From Fulvivirga imtechensis AK7 (GTDB taxonomy: Bacteria; Bacteroidota; Bacteroidia; Cytophagales; Cyclobacteriaceae): DNA of 50,489 bases. Where the stretch lies: the NCBI RefSeq assembly GCF_000331535.1, contig NZ_AMZN01000061.1, forward strand, positions 1 to 50,489, in the 5' to 3' direction. Shown piece after piece: positions 22,289 to 31,453 of the stretch (the stretch's first letter is position 1; each line of letters opens with the position of its first letter). A program made the position numbers and the translations under genes. The notes under the pieces were generated by a model, which was not told the DNA's origin, made no database searches, and saw only the letters and a list, made by a program, of their open reading frames with translations.

Positions 22289-24736
22289 ATGAAAAATATC
22301 AACTTCAGACAGCAAGTTTTACCCCATATCATAGCCGTACTGGCATTTTTTACCATTTCAATTTTATTTTTCAATCCGCTTTTTTTCGGGAATAAAACGC
22401 TTGATCAGCACGATATCACACAATGGAAAGGTAGCGCTCAGGAACTTGAGAAGTTCAGAGAAGCTACGGGTGAGGAGGGTCTATGGACCAATTCCATGTT
22501 TAGCGGTATGCCGGCCTATCTGGTCAACGTTCGCTGGAGTGATGGGATCGTTACCGGCATAAAAAAGGTGGCCGCATTGTTTTTACCACATCCCGTTTGG
22601 AATATTTACCTCGCCTTTCTTTCATTCTACATCCTGCTACTGGCGTTTAAAGTGAGACCGTACCTTGCTATTGGCGGGGCGCTGGCATTCGGCCTCTCCT
22701 CTTTTCTCATAATAGGTCTTGCTGCGGGACATAATGCCAGAATAGGAGCTATAGCTATGATGCCTCTTGTACTTGCAGGTATCCATATCACTTTCACGAG
22801 AAACCGAATACTCGGTTTTGGAGTTACCACCACAGCCGTTGCACTGGAACTCAGGGAGAATCACCTGCAGATAACCTATTACCTGATCCTGATGATAGCT
22901 GTCTACGGTGTGGTAATGTTAATAGACGCTATAAAAAAGCAGGAGCTCAATAGCTTCCTGAAAAATACTGCTCTTTTGATCCTTGCCGCAATCATAGCAC
23001 TAGGTACCTTTTTTGGTAAATTTTGGGCTACATACGAATATAGTAAGTATTCGATGAGAGGGGAGTCTGAGTTGACAGCTACTGTGGAAGCTGGTGAAAA
23101 CAGCTCAGGCCTTAAAAAGGATTATGCCTTTCAGTACAGCTATGGCATTTTGGAGCCCATGACCCTCTTGATCCCCGACTTCTACGGTGGCGCTAGCTCC
23201 CATTTCCTGGTACAGGATGAAGACAGTGAGGTACTTAAGGCGCTCCAGCGTACAGGCGACCCTCAAGCTGCCAATCAACTGGCTCGTTATACCTCCGCCT
23301 ATTGGGGAAACCAGCCGCTTACTGCGCCATATTATGCCGGCGCCATCATCTGCCTGCTATTTGTTATCGGTCTCTTATTCGCTGACAAAAAGTATATTGT
23401 TTGGCTTACTATTATTGCTGCACTGGGAATCGTCTTTAGCTGGGGCGATAGCTTCAAGGCTTTTAACTATTTTATGTTTGATTATTTTCCGGGTTATAAC
23501 AAATTCAGGTCCGTTACCTTCGCTCTTATAATGACCCTCGTGGCTATGCCGCTACTGGGGTTTATAGGATTAGAGCGACTTTTGGAGCAAGGAATAAACA
23601 AAGCAACCCAAAAAAAACTTTTTATAGCGCTGGGGACTACCGGCGGGCTGTGCCTGCTAGTGGTCGTCTTTGCAGGAATGGCGTCCTTTGAAAAAGAAGG
23701 CGAATCACAGTTACCCATATGGTTTCTGAATGCTCTGCAGGAAGACCGTGAAAGCCTGATGCGAGGGGATGCATTACGATCATTGGGTTTCATACTGGCT
23801 GCTTTCTTTGTGATCTTCCTTCACCTTAAAAAGAAGCTATCTTTTGGTATTGTTGCCGGGCTACTCTCCTTATTTATCCTGGTTGACATTTGGGTGATTG
23901 ACAGGCGATATTTTAATGAGGATAACTATAAAAGAGAACGGGACAACTCATTTTTTGCCCTTACTGATGCAGATAAAGAAATAAAAAGAGATGAAGACCT
24001 AAGCTACAGGGTATATAACCTGCAGGGTGCATGGAATGAAGCACGAACATCATATCACCACATGTCATTAGGAGGATATCATGGAGCCAAACTCAGGAGA
24101 TATCAGGACCTGTACGATTACTGCCTGCAAAATGAAACTGGCGAACTGATAAAGAGTTTGCAAGCCGGAAATCGCGATTTGAGCAGCTTCGGAGTGATCA
24201 ACATGCTGAATGCCAAATACCTGACTTTTGGTCCGGCAAAGAATAATATCATTAAAAATCCGGAAGCCCTGGGCAATGCATGGTTTGTATCGTCCGTTGA
24301 AAGGGTAAATTCTCCTGATGATGAGTTGACGACCACATGCAAAATTAACACTAGAAATAGGGCAGTTATTGACGTGTCAAAATTTAATGTTCCGGAAAGC
24401 ATCAACTATGACAGTGCTGCATCAATTGAGCTCACAGACTATCAACCTAACAGATTGGAGTATGACTCCGAAAGCAATACAGACGGGCTGGCTGTATTTT
24501 CGGAAATATATTATCCAAAAGGCTGGACAGCAACTATTGACGGCAGTGAGGTGGAAATATTACGAGCTAACTATGTACTGAGAGCCCTTCAAGTACCTAA
24601 AGGAAAGCACACTATTGTATTCAAATTTGAACCTGAGGCGTATTTTGTTGGCAATAAAGTGACGTTAGCGTTTTCGGTACTACTCTTACTGGTTTTCCTT
24701 GGCAGTTTAGGGTGGACAATCAAAAAACAGCTTTAA
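22289..24736 (+). CDS. YfhO-family polytopic membrane protein
   Basis: This 815-residue inner-membrane protein starts with a hydrophobic anchor (HIIAVLAFFTISILFFNPLFFG). A DQHDITQWKGSA loop follows, as in GT-C-like glycosyltransferases. About twelve membrane helices span residues 12-550. A soluble C-terminal region (about 560-785) ends in a beta-rich part (IYYPKGWTATIDGSEVEILRANYVLRALQVPKGKH), and one last helix follows. This layout is that of the Bacteroidota YfhO family, linked in Firmicutes to lipoteichoic-acid glycosylation. Here the lipid-linked sugar and acceptor are unknown. It stands alone and ends at a convergent hairpin. Confidence 0.85.
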   Translation: MKNINFRQQVLPHIIAVLAFFTISILFFNPLFFGNKTLDQHDITQWKGSAQELEKFREATGEEGLWTNSMFSGMPAYLVNVRWSDGIVTGIKKVAALFLPHPVWNIYLAFLSFYILLLAFKVRPYLAIGGALAFGLSSFLIIGLAAGHNARIGAIAMMPLVLAGIHITFTRNRILGFGVTTTAVALELRENHLQITYYLILMIAVYGVVMLIDAIKKQELNSFLKNTALLILAAIIALGTFFGKFWATYEYSKYSMRGESELTATVEAGENSSGLKKDYAFQYSYGILEPMTLLIPDFYGGASSHFLVQDEDSEVLKALQRTGDPQAANQLARYTSAYWGNQPLTAPYYAGAIICLLFVIGLLFADKKYIVWLTIIAALGIVFSWGDSFKAFNYFMFDYFPGYNKFRSVTFALIMTLVAMPLLGFIGLERLLEQGINKATQKKLFIALGTTGGLCLLVVVFAGMASFEKEGESQLPIWFLNALQEDRESLMRGDALRSLGFILAAFFVIFLHLKKKLSFGIVAGLLSLFILVDIWVIDRRYFNEDNYKRERDNSFFALTDADKEIKRDEDLSYRVYNLQGAWNEARTSYHHMSLGGYHGAKLRRYQDLYDYCLQNETGELIKSLQAGNRDLSSFGVINMLNAKYLTFGPAKNNIIKNPEALGNAWFVSSVERVNSPDDELTTTCKINTRNRAVIDVSKFNVPESINYDSAASIELTDYQPNRLEYDSESNTDGLAVFSEIYYPKGWTATIDGSEVEILRANYVLRALQVPKGKHTIVFKFEPEAYFVGNKVTLAFSVLLLLVFLGSLGWTIKKQL

Positions 24737-24763
24737 TTACCGTCTCTCCTTTCTGTCACTTCA

Positions 24764-24795
24764 TGCCACTACTTCTCCAAAGCAAAGTAGTGGCA
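24764..24795. terminator. Hairpin between convergent genes
   Basis: TGCCACTACTT (24764-24774) and AAGTAGTGGCA (24785-24795) form a perfect 11-bp stem with a 10-nt loop. There is no T-run, so termination is probable only from its position between two convergent stop codons. Confidence 0.6.
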
Positions 24796-24817
24796 CGAAT
24801 GCTTACAGGAATCACCA

Positions 24818-26053
24818 CTATTGGTTCTTCAAAGCTCCCAACCGCTTCAACAATGGTGGGTGTGAATAATACATAAACACATAAGCCGGATGCGGATAAA
24901 GGTTGCTCAGATTATCCACCGATAACTTTTTTAATGAAGCTGCCAGAGCGGAGCCTCCATAGGTCGTTCCAGCGTAAGCATCGGCCTCAAATTCATTCTT
25001 ACGGCTTATTACATTGCTGATAATCCCCAACACTTTAGATATCGGTGAATATAAAATACCAAATGCCAGCAGGTTGAGATGTACCCCCATTTGCTCAGCT
25101 CCTAATGCCAGGGAGAGATTTTCATTATAGATCATTCTTGACATAATGAATAACATAATGCCGATCTGAAGTATAGAAAAAATGAAGCTGCCAATGATGT
25201 GTTTCTTTTTAAAGTGTCCTACTTCATGAGCCAAAATAGCTACCAACTCATCCGTAGAGTGGTTCTCTATCAGCGTATCGTATAGCACTATTTTTTTCCT
25301 CTTACCGATCCCTGAGAAAAAAGCATTGGCCTTTTTCGACCTCTTTGACCCATCGATCACAAAAATATTGTCTAGTGGAAAATTGACTTTCCGGCTGTAG
25401 TTTTCAATGGCTGTTTTCAGCTCACCCTCCCCCAGAGGAGTCAGTTTATTGAATAAGGGCAACACGAGAGAGGTGTAGAACATGTTCACAAAAAGGATGA
25501 ACAGTGCCGCCACTACCCAAAAGTAGACCCAAAAACTCTCTCCTATATTTAGAATAAGATACAATAATAAGCCGATGAGCAAACCACCGATCGCTATGGT
25601 TAGCAAGTATCCCTTAAGCTTGTCCATAATAAATATTTTCGGTGTTGTTTTGTTGAAGCCATACTTTTCCTCGATCACAAAGGTCTGATAGATCTCGAAA
25701 GGAGTATTGAGCAGGTCCGATGCCAGAAAAAGGATTCCAAAATAGCTTAATGCCAGATATATCTCATTTTCAAAAAAAGGTCTTAGCAACTCGTCTATAT
25801 AACCAAAGCCTCCTGTGATTAGTAGCAGAAATGAAACAATAAAGCTGAACGTTGCTGTTAAAAATGAAAACCTGGTGAGGGTACGTTGGTACTCCCTGGA
25901 CCGCTTATATTCGTTACGGTCATAAAAAGCAGCGATATCATCAGGTATATCATCCTTAGCTGACCTTAAGTTGATGTATTCCAACACCTGTTCAAGCAAA
26001 AAATCAGCAGTGATTATGATCAGTACAATGGTCAGTATAGATTCCGGAGTCAT
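24818..26053 (-). CDS. M48 family metallopeptidase, Ste24-like
   Basis: This 411-residue polytopic membrane zinc protease has the catalytic H276-E-x-x-H280 (ILAHEVGHFKKKH) and the downstream third-ligand motif NEFEADAYA. The N-terminal half holds several membrane helices. SKRSKKANAFFSGIGKRKKIVLYDTL precedes the active site as in Ste24/CAAX protease 1 homologues. In bacteria such enzymes are thought to help membrane protein quality control. The ATG at 26053 is chosen over the GTG one codon earlier. A -7 box lies 22 bp upstream. Confidence 0.92.
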   Translation of the reverse strand: MTPESILTIVLIIITADFLLEQVLEYINLRSAKDDIPDDIAAFYDRNEYKRSREYQRTLTRFSFLTATFSFIVSFLLLITGGFGYIDELLRPFFENEIYLALSYFGILFLASDLLNTPFEIYQTFVIEEKYGFNKTTPKIFIMDKLKGYLLTIAIGGLLIGLLLYLILNIGESFWVYFWVVAALFILFVNMFYTSLVLPLFNKLTPLGEGELKTAIENYSRKVNFPLDNIFVIDGSKRSKKANAFFSGIGKRKKIVLYDTLIENHSTDELVAILAHEVGHFKKKHIIGSFIFSILQIGIMLFIMSRMIYNENLSLALGAEQMGVHLNLLAFGILYSPISKVLGIISNVISRKNEFEADAYAGTTYGGSALAASLKKLSVDNLSNLYPHPAYVFMYYSHPPLLKRLGALKNQ

Positions 26054-26075
26054 CACCTTGTAGGTTTAGTTTGCG

Positions 26076-26083
26076 CAAAAGTA
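26076..26083 (-). promoter_or_regulatory. -7 box of the Ste24-like gene
   Basis: On the minus strand it reads TACTTTTG, an exact TAnnTTTG, 22 bp before the ATG at 26053. No convincing -33 element is visible. Confidence 0.45.
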
Positions 26084-26255
26084 AGAAACTACTTTAAGAA
26101 ATAACATTATACATGAAGACCTCAGCAATCCCGTTATTAGACTTTTTCCCAAATTGACCCCAAATAAAGTATTGAATGATTGATTTTATTCAATTTTGAA
26201 AGGTACATCTCGGGTGGTATGTAAGTTGCAGGTAAGTTTTTATTTGATAAGACTT

Positions 26256-26381
26256 ATGAAGTGGGTTAGGATATTAAGTATAAAAATTCAGCGACTGTTA
26301 AAAAAGGATCTTCTCCTGGTCACGCTACTTTTCCTCCTCGGATTGATGGTGCTGTTTTTTGAGATCTACTCTCAATGTTAG
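26256..26381 (+). CDS. Candidate 41-residue single-span membrane protein
   Basis: From ATG 26256 the frame encodes a basic amphipathic head (MKWVRILSIKIQRLLKKD) and one membrane helix (LLLVTLLFLLGLMVLFFEIY), ending in SQC. The frame is open 20 codons further upstream. Positive-inside charge then one hydrophobic span is a plausible small membrane protein. It lies 127 bp upstream of sdhC, but sdhC has its own promoter in between, so it is not clearly part of that operon. The function is unknown. Confidence 0.35.
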   Translation: MKWVRILSIKIQRLLKKDLLLVTLLFLLGLMVLFFEIYSQC

Positions 26382-26433
26382 TACCATTCGCTTACACAAT
26401 CTATTTAGAATGTTTTAAAATAGATCGGCAAAA

Positions 26434-26464
26434 TTGCTTGATAATCCTTTCAAACGTACCTTTG
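26434..26464 (+). promoter_or_regulatory. Bacteroidota sigma-A promoter of sdhCAB
   Basis: -33 TTG at 26434-26436 and -7 TACCTTTG at 26457-26464 (exact TAnnTTTG) have 20-nt spacing. The leader is about 40 nt before the sdhC ATG at 26509. Confidence 0.75.
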
Positions 26465-26508
26465 GCAAGGTTTAATTTTAACAATTTAAAATCTTCAAAA
26501 ACTACACC

Positions 26509-27192
26509 ATGAGTTGGTTCACGAACGCTATGTCCAGCACCCTTGGCAAGAAAGTCATCATGGCTTTAACGGGGTTATTTCTAGTTATTTTTTTAGTAGT
26601 ACACCTTTCAGGAAACCTACAGCTATTACTTGATGATGATGGAAAGGCATTTAATGTTTATGCCAGATTCATGACTTCCAATCCCCTGATAAAAACTACT
26701 TCATTTATATTATATGCCTCCTTTTTAATTCATATCATCTGGGCTGTTATCCTTACCATTAACAACAAAAAAGCCAGGCCTGTTGGTTATGCAAAGACTA
26801 AACCATCTGCCAATAGCACCTGGAGTTCAAGGAATATGGGTTTTCTAGGAACAATAGTTTTTATTTTCCTGGTTATTCATCTGAAGAACTTTTGGTATGT
26901 AATGCACTGGGGACCGATTACAAGCGTCAACTATGACGGCCAGGAATACAGGAATTTATTTGCTACTGTGGAAGCTGTCTTTTCTCAATGGTGGTATGTA
27001 GCACTGTATGTTGTGAGTATGATAGGCTTAATGTTCCACCTATATCATGGTTTTTCGAGCGCCTTCCAAACCTTAGGGCTTAATCATGTAAAGTACAACC
27101 CTGCCATTAAATTTGTTGGCGTAGCTTTCGCAATCATAGTACCGGCCATGTTTGCCGCTATTCCCATTATCATATTTTTGAAAACCTTATAA
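26509..27192 (+). CDS. sdhC: Succinate dehydrogenase cytochrome b subunit
   Basis: This 227-residue inner-membrane subunit anchors SdhA and SdhB and carries two haems b, as in the single-anchor (B. subtilis/Wolinella/Bacteroides FrdC) class. Five membrane helices are visible. Likely haem-ligand histidines are in LVVHLSGN, FLIHIIW, VIHLKNFWYVMHW and MFHLYHGFSSAFQTLG. Having one large cytochrome subunit instead of separate SdhC and SdhD is the norm in Bacteroidota. It is first in the operon with its own promoter, and sdhA follows after 25 bp. Confidence 0.93.
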   Translation: MSWFTNAMSSTLGKKVIMALTGLFLVIFLVVHLSGNLQLLLDDDGKAFNVYARFMTSNPLIKTTSFILYASFLIHIIWAVILTINNKKARPVGYAKTKPSANSTWSSRNMGFLGTIVFIFLVIHLKNFWYVMHWGPITSVNYDGQEYRNLFATVEAVFSQWWYVALYVVSMIGLMFHLYHGFSSAFQTLGLNHVKYNPAIKFVGVAFAIIVPAMFAAIPIIIFLKTL

Positions 27193-27217
27193 TCGAACTA
27201 ATAAAACTGTCTGATAG

Positions 27218-29152
27218 ATGAAGTTAGATTCTAAAATACCAGAAGGGCCTATAGCTGAGAAATGGGCTAAGCATAAATTCAATATAAAGCTGGTTAACCC
27301 TGCCAATAAACGAAAATATGATATTATCGTAGTAGGTACCGGCCTTGCCGGAGCATCAGCGGCAGCTTCCTTTGGAGAACTTGGCTACAATGTAAAAGCA
27401 TTCTGCTTCCAGGACAGCCCTCGAAGAGCACATAGCATTGCAGCTCAGGGAGGTATTAATGCTGCAAAAAACTATCAAAATGATGGAGACAGCATTTTTA
27501 GGCTGTTTTATGATACTGTAAAAGGTGGTGACTACCGTTCAAGAGAAGCTAATGTGTATCGTTTAGCTGAAGTAAGTGTTGACATCATCGATCAATGTGT
27601 AGCCCAGGGAGTTCCATTTGCCCGTGAATACGGGGGTTTGCTAGCTAACCGTTCGTTTGGGGGTGCGCAGGTTTCCAGAACATTCTATGCCAGGGGCCAA
27701 ACCGGACAGCAGTTGCTACTTGGTGCCTATAGTGCGCTTAGCCGGCAGGTAGCCAATGGTAAGGTGAAGATGTATTCCCGCTATGAAATGCTCGATCTGG
27801 TAATGATCGATGGCAAAGCAAGGGGTATTGTCACCAGAAACCTGATTACAGGAGCCATTGAATCACACAGCGCGCATGCGGTAGTACTGGCAACGGGTGG
27901 TTATGGAAACGTATTCTACCTCTCTACCAATGCTATGGGCTCTAACGCCACTGCAGCATGGAGAGCTCATAAAAAAGGCGCTCTATTTGCAAACCCCTGC
28001 TATACGCAGATCCACCCTACCTGTATTCCCGTTTCAGGCGATCACCAGTCAAAGCTGACTTTGATGTCTGAATCACTCAGAAATGACGGTCGTGTATGGG
28101 TGCCTAAAGATATAGCCGATTCTGAAAAGATCAGAAAAGGACAATTGAAACCAACCGATCTTTCTGAAGATAAAAGGGACTATTACCTCGAAAGAAGGTA
28201 TCCATCTTTCGGTAACCTGGTGCCTCGCGATGTAGCTTCGCGAAATGCCAAATATGTGTGTGATGAGGGCAGAGGAGTAAGCACTACCGGACTGGCAGTA
28301 TATCTTGACTTTGCAGATGCTATAAAAAGAGATGGACGCGCTACCATAGAAGGGAAGTACGGAAATCTTTTCGACATGTACCAGCAGATCACCGGTGATA
28401 ACCCTTATGAGACACCAATGAAGATATACCCTGCAGTACACTATACTATGGGTGGCCTGTGGGTTGATTATAACCTGATGACGAATATCGATGGCTTGTA
28501 TGCTATTGGAGAATGTAACTTCTCAGATCATGGCGCTAACAGGCTTGGGGCCAGCGCTTTGATGCAGGGACTTGCCGATGGTTACTTCGTAATTCCTTAT
28601 ACCATTGGCGACTACCTGGCTACCATGCCGTATGAACGTATCTCTACTGATCATGCAGCCTTTAAAGAAGCTGAGGCAAAAGTGAAGGCCACCAACGAGA
28701 AACTTCTTGGCATCAAAGGAAAGAGAACTGTGGATGAATTTCACAAAGCATTGGGTAATATTATGTGGGAATACTGCGGTATGTCCCGAAACGAAGAAGG
28801 CCTTAAAAAAGCAAAAGTAGAGATACAAAAGTTGCGAGCCGAGTTTTGGGAAGACGTAAATGTGTTCGGCTCCAATGATGAGCTAAATCAGTCTCTGGAA
28901 AAAGCCAATCGCGTTGCGGACTTTTTAGAGCTGGGAGAGCTAATGGTAGATGATGCCTTGAACAGAAGCGAGTCCTGCGGTGGCCACTTCAGGGAAGAAT
29001 CCCAAACAGAGGAAGGTGAAGCCAAGCGAAAAGATGATGAATTCTCTTACGTAGGTGCCTGGGAGTACACTGGTCCTGAAAAACCTGCAGTGCTTCATAA
29101 AGAAGACCTGGCCTTTGAAAATGTAAAACTAACGCAAAGAAGCTATAAGTAA
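27218..29152 (+). CDS. sdhA: Succinate dehydrogenase/fumarate reductase flavoprotein subunit
   Basis: This 644-residue catalytic subunit oxidises succinate to fumarate. The FAD fold is [22 protein letters not shown]. His72 in [15 protein letters not shown] is the residue that binds FAD covalently. Substrate-site blocks are HPTCIP, and [41 protein letters not shown] with the proton-shuttle Arg. The C-terminal part includes [11 protein letters not shown]. The stop is followed one base later by the repeat-flanked S23-like insert, which separates it from sdhB by 471 bp, where relatives normally have them adjacent. Confidence 0.96.
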   Translation: MKLDSKIPEGPIAEKWAKHKFNIKLVNPANKRKYDIIVVGTGLAGASAAASFGELGYNVKAFCFQDSPRRAHSIAAQGGINAAKNYQNDGDSIFRLFYDTVKGGDYRSREANVYRLAEVSVDIIDQCVAQGVPFAREYGGLLANRSFGGAQVSRTFYARGQTGQQLLLGAYSALSRQVANGKVKMYSRYEMLDLVMIDGKARGIVTRNLITGAIESHSAHAVVLATGGYGNVFYLSTNAMGSNATAAWRAHKKGALFANPCYTQIHPTCIPVSGDHQSKLTLMSESLRNDGRVWVPKDIADSEKIRKGQLKPTDLSEDKRDYYLERRYPSFGNLVPRDVASRNAKYVCDEGRGVSTTGLAVYLDFADAIKRDGRATIEGKYGNLFDMYQQITGDNPYETPMKIYPAVHYTMGGLWVDYNLMTNIDGLYAIGECNFSDHGANRLGASALMQGLADGYFVIPYTIGDYLATMPYERISTDHAAFKEAEAKVKATNEKLLGIKGKRTVDEFHKALGNIMWEYCGMSRNEEGLKKAKVEIQKLRAEFWEDVNVFGSNDELNQSLEKANRVADFLELGELMVDDALNRSESCGGHFREESQTEEGEAKRKDDEFSYVGAWEYTGPEKPAVLHKEDLAFENVKLTQRSYK

Positions 29153-29159
29153 TGTTATC

Positions 29160-29180
29160 GGTTAATGGTTAATCGTTATT
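29160..29180 (+). repeat. Left inverted repeat of the S23 cassette
   Basis: A double GTTAATG word ending in TCGTTATT. It matches the reverse complement of 29561-29581 in 20 of 21 positions. Confidence 0.8.
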
Positions 29181-29185
29181 AGTTA

Positions 29186-29572
29186 ATGGTTAAAATAAAG
29201 ACTTTTGAAGATTTGGAATGCTGGCAGTTATGCACAGAATTGCGCAGGTTAATCTCGGAACTGCTTGCTGATTTCCCCAAAGATGAAAAGTTTTTGTTGA
29301 CAGATCAGATGAAAAGAGCATCCAGATCAGTAACTAACAACATTGCAGAAGGATATGGACGATTTCATTTTCAGGAGAATATTCAATTTTGCAGACAAAG
29401 CAGAGGCTCGTTGTATGAACTTCTTGATCATACAATCATCGCCTTAGACGAAAAGTACGTCACCCAATCAGAGTACGACAAAGTAGTGGAGCAAATTAAT
29501 AGATCTCTGGCTGTCTTGAATGGCTACATTAACTATCTGACACGTGCAAAAAATAACAGTAACAACGATTAA
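29186..29572 (+). CDS. Four-helix-bundle protein (S23 / 23S rRNA intervening-sequence family)
   Basis: This 128-residue all-helical protein has the family signature QMKRASRSVTNNIAEGYGR followed by FCRQSRGSLYELLDHTIIA. The family (TIGR02436 type) was first found in intervening sequences inside 23S rRNA genes. It is structurally close to Avd, the accessory protein of diversity-generating retroelements. It forms ring-like oligomers and binds nucleic acid in the Avd case. Here it sits alone inside the sdhCAB operon, with its start codon next to and its stop codon inside flanking inverted word repeats. It is in frame for co-transcription with sdhA and sdhB. The role is unknown; a DNA- or RNA-binding partner of the repeats is an inference. 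Confidence 0.85.
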   Translation: MVKIKTFEDLECWQLCTELRRLISELLADFPKDEKFLLTDQMKRASRSVTNNIAEGYGRFHFQENIQFCRQSRGSLYELLDHTIIALDEKYVTQSEYDKVVEQINRSLAVLNGYINYLTRAKNNSNND

Positions 29573-29581
29573 CCATTAACC
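29561..29581 (-). repeat. Right inverted repeat of the S23 cassette
   Basis: The plus strand reads AACAACGATTAACCATTAAC plus one C. It contains the gene's stop codon and mirrors 29160-29180 with one mismatch. Confidence 0.8.
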
Positions 29582-29623
29582 AACAACTATTAACGAATTT
29601 ATAAACTATCAACGAATTTCGTG

Positions 29624-30373
29624 ATGAAAATAACACTCAAAGTTTGGAGACAAAAAAATGCTCAGGATAAAGGTGGGCTGAAGACCTATCAGCTAGACGA
29701 TGTATCTCCTGACATGTCTTTCCTTGAAATGTTTGATGTACTGAACGAGCAGCTTGTAAAAAAGGGAGAAGAGCCTGTACACTTCGACCATGACTGCCGT
29801 GAAGGTATCTGTGGAATGTGCAGTATGTACATCAATGGCCAACCTCATGGCCCTAAGCAAACCACTACCTGCCAGCTTCACATGAGAAGTTTTAAAGATG
29901 GCGATACTATTGTAGTAGAACCCTGGAGAGCCCAGGCATTTCCTGTGGTGAAGGACCTGGTGGTGGATCGTACCTCATTTGACAGGATCATTCAGGCTGG
30001 TGGTTATGTATCTGTCAACACAGGCGGAATACCTGATGCCAACGAAATACCCATCCCAAAAAAGATTGCTGATGAGGCTTTCGACTCAGCTACCTGCATT
30101 GCTTGCGGAGCATGTGTTGCTGCCTGCAAAAACGCTTCGGCTATGCTGTTTGTCAGCGCCAAAGTATCTCAGTTGGCACTGCTACCTCAGGGTAAAGTGG
30201 AAAGGAAGAGCAGGGTTGAAAATATGGTAGCTCAAATGGATGCAGAAGGGTTTGGAGCTTGCACCAACACAGGAGCATGCTCAGCAGAGTGCCCAAAAGA
30301 GATCAGCCTGGAAAATATAGCTCGACTAAACCGGGAGTATATCAAAGCTAAATCTAGCTCGGATAATATCTGA
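29624..30373 (+). CDS. sdhB: Succinate dehydrogenase/fumarate reductase iron-sulfur subunit
   Basis: This 249-residue electron-transfer subunit carries three Fe-S clusters. The [2Fe-2S] cysteines are C58, C63, C66 and C83 ([17 protein letters not shown]). The [4Fe-4S] set is C158, C161, C164 ([11 protein letters not shown]). The [3Fe-4S] set uses C168-region and C213, C219, C223 ([11 protein letters not shown]). All are present. ATG 29624 is preferred to the GTG one codon earlier. It is third in the sdh unit, after the S23 insert, and is followed by a strong terminator. Confidence 0.96.
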   Translation: MKITLKVWRQKNAQDKGGLKTYQLDDVSPDMSFLEMFDVLNEQLVKKGEEPVHFDHDCREGICGMCSMYINGQPHGPKQTTTCQLHMRSFKDGDTIVVEPWRAQAFPVVKDLVVDRTSFDRIIQAGGYVSVNTGGIPDANEIPIPKKIADEAFDSATCIACGACVAACKNASAMLFVSAKVSQLALLPQGKVERKSRVENMVAQMDAEGFGACTNTGACSAECPKEISLENIARLNREYIKAKSSSDNI

Positions 30374-30393
30374 TACTGACCGTTTCGGTCTCC

Positions 30394-30449
30394 AAAAAGT
30401 CATCCCGGCTGGAAATGACAGATCATTTCTAAGTCGGGATGATTTTTGT
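30394..30449 (+). terminator. Terminator of the sdh operon
   Basis: CATCCCG (30401-30407) pairs with CGGGATG (30435-30441), with an inner GAAATGA/TCATTTC stem. An A-run precedes and ATTTTTGTT follows, giving a long two-part hairpin 20 bp after the sdhB stop. Confidence 0.9.
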
Positions 30450-30736
30450 TTTATACCATAGTAAGTAGGCTTTTAACTCATCTGCCCGAGAAGTTTATTC
30501 CATCACTTAGCCTCGGCCTGTAACGCTCCAGGGCCGCGAGGCCCCGCATCGCAATTCGGACGGTGTTGGATCCCTCACATACCAACGCTGACCCAAAGAT
30601 ACAACAAGGTCCTCATGACGATGCTGATATCTTATTTTTCATCTGATTCCAACTACTTTCATTTGAATCAAATCAAGCAAAGCCAAAAAACTGCCTCAAT
30701 TTAAAAGACGCTCCCATATCCGAAAAAGCCTGCCAA
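30450..30736. other. Intergenic region with a GC-rich structured patch
   Basis: There is no gene here. Bases 30509-30545 are markedly GC-rich compared with the surroundings and can fold (CCTCGGCC with GGCCGCGAGG). A second stem GTGTTGG/CCAACGC follows at about 30561-30588. The rest is AT-rich and featureless. It could be the remnant of a repeat or a structured RNA. Confidence 0.45.
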
Positions 30737-31357
30737 TCATTTATAATAGTTGTTCACTACTATCAACGAATAGATAGCTCCCGGCAGCCAGAATAATAGC
30801 GTTAGCAAAAGGCTGATCCAGAACTTATCTACGATACCATAGGTCAGGCCTACAGCAAGAGGTGGAATAAGCACAGCCAAAATCATCATCAGTACATATT
30901 GATCGCTTTCATTGTGCCCTTCAATTTTCCTGATCTCCTTAACTTCTTCTTTTACCGCTTTCCTGATTTCCTTACTGGCTCTTTTTTTCTCTTTTCTTAG
31001 TTCCTTCCTGGTAGCCTTAGATTCAAGGCCTGAACTCTCGATCTCTTCTACCCTCTCCTTATGCTTTTTCACTAATTTCTCTATTGAGGGGTTGGGTACA
31101 ACAGTTAACACTCTGTCCTTACTTACAATGGCGTAACCGGGTTCTTCACCCTTAGCTTCCATTCTTTTAATCTCCACAGGCGTATTTTCCTGTGCAATTT
31201 CTACTTCGTCTTCCTGACGGACAGCGGGCTCCTCAGCTTTCGACTGATAAAAGGTGCCGGAGTTAGTAAAATGTGCACCATATTTTGGAGCACACGAATA
31301 AAAAACCACCAGCAAAAGACTCCCTGTTAATAATTGAAGTATGGTAAACTTTTTCAT
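30737..31357 (-). CDS. Lipoprotein with C-terminal YqaE/Pmp3 membrane domain
   Basis: This 206-residue protein joins a lipoprotein signal (lipobox near VFYSC, Cys22), a polar linker, and a strongly charged coiled-coil region (about 95-150, rich in KELRKEKKRASKEIRK). Its C-terminal two-helix YqaE/Pmp3-like domain is VLMMILAVLIPPLAVGLTYG and FWISLLLTLLFWLPGAIYSLIVV. Such chimeras are common in Bacteroidota and are annotated as YqaE/Pmp3 family proteins. The topology is odd: lipid at one end and two membrane spans at the other suggest an inner-membrane protein with a periplasmic coil. The function is unknown. It stands alone. Confidence 0.85.
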   Translation of the reverse strand: MKKFTILQLLTGSLLLVVFYSCAPKYGAHFTNSGTFYQSKAEEPAVRQEDEVEIAQENTPVEIKRMEAKGEEPGYAIVSKDRVLTVVPNPSIEKLVKKHKERVEEIESSGLESKATRKELRKEKKRASKEIRKAVKEEVKEIRKIEGHNESDQYVLMMILAVLIPPLAVGLTYGIVDKFWISLLLTLLFWLPGAIYSLIVVNNYYK

Positions 31358-31453
31358 AGCTGTATTTCTTAGTTTTACAAAACGATTGGTAATAGTAATA
31401 CAACGACATCAACGAATTGTTCAACTAAAACACCAGATCATCAGCCTTTTAAT

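Larger units (their letters stand above)
29154..29618. mobile_element. Inferred S23-like insertion cassette between sdhA and sdhB
   Basis: A 20/21-bp inverted repeat brackets the S23-like gene. The left copy is 29160-29180 (words GGTTAATGGTTAATCGTT). The right copy, on the opposite strand, is 29561-29581. Further GTTAATGGTTAA words lie at 29182-29193 and ACTATYAACGAATTT doublets at 29587-29618. The gene's start ATG lies 5 bp after the left repeat, within a further word, and its stop is inside the right repeat. It has no transposase. That it moves is inference. Confidence 0.5.
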
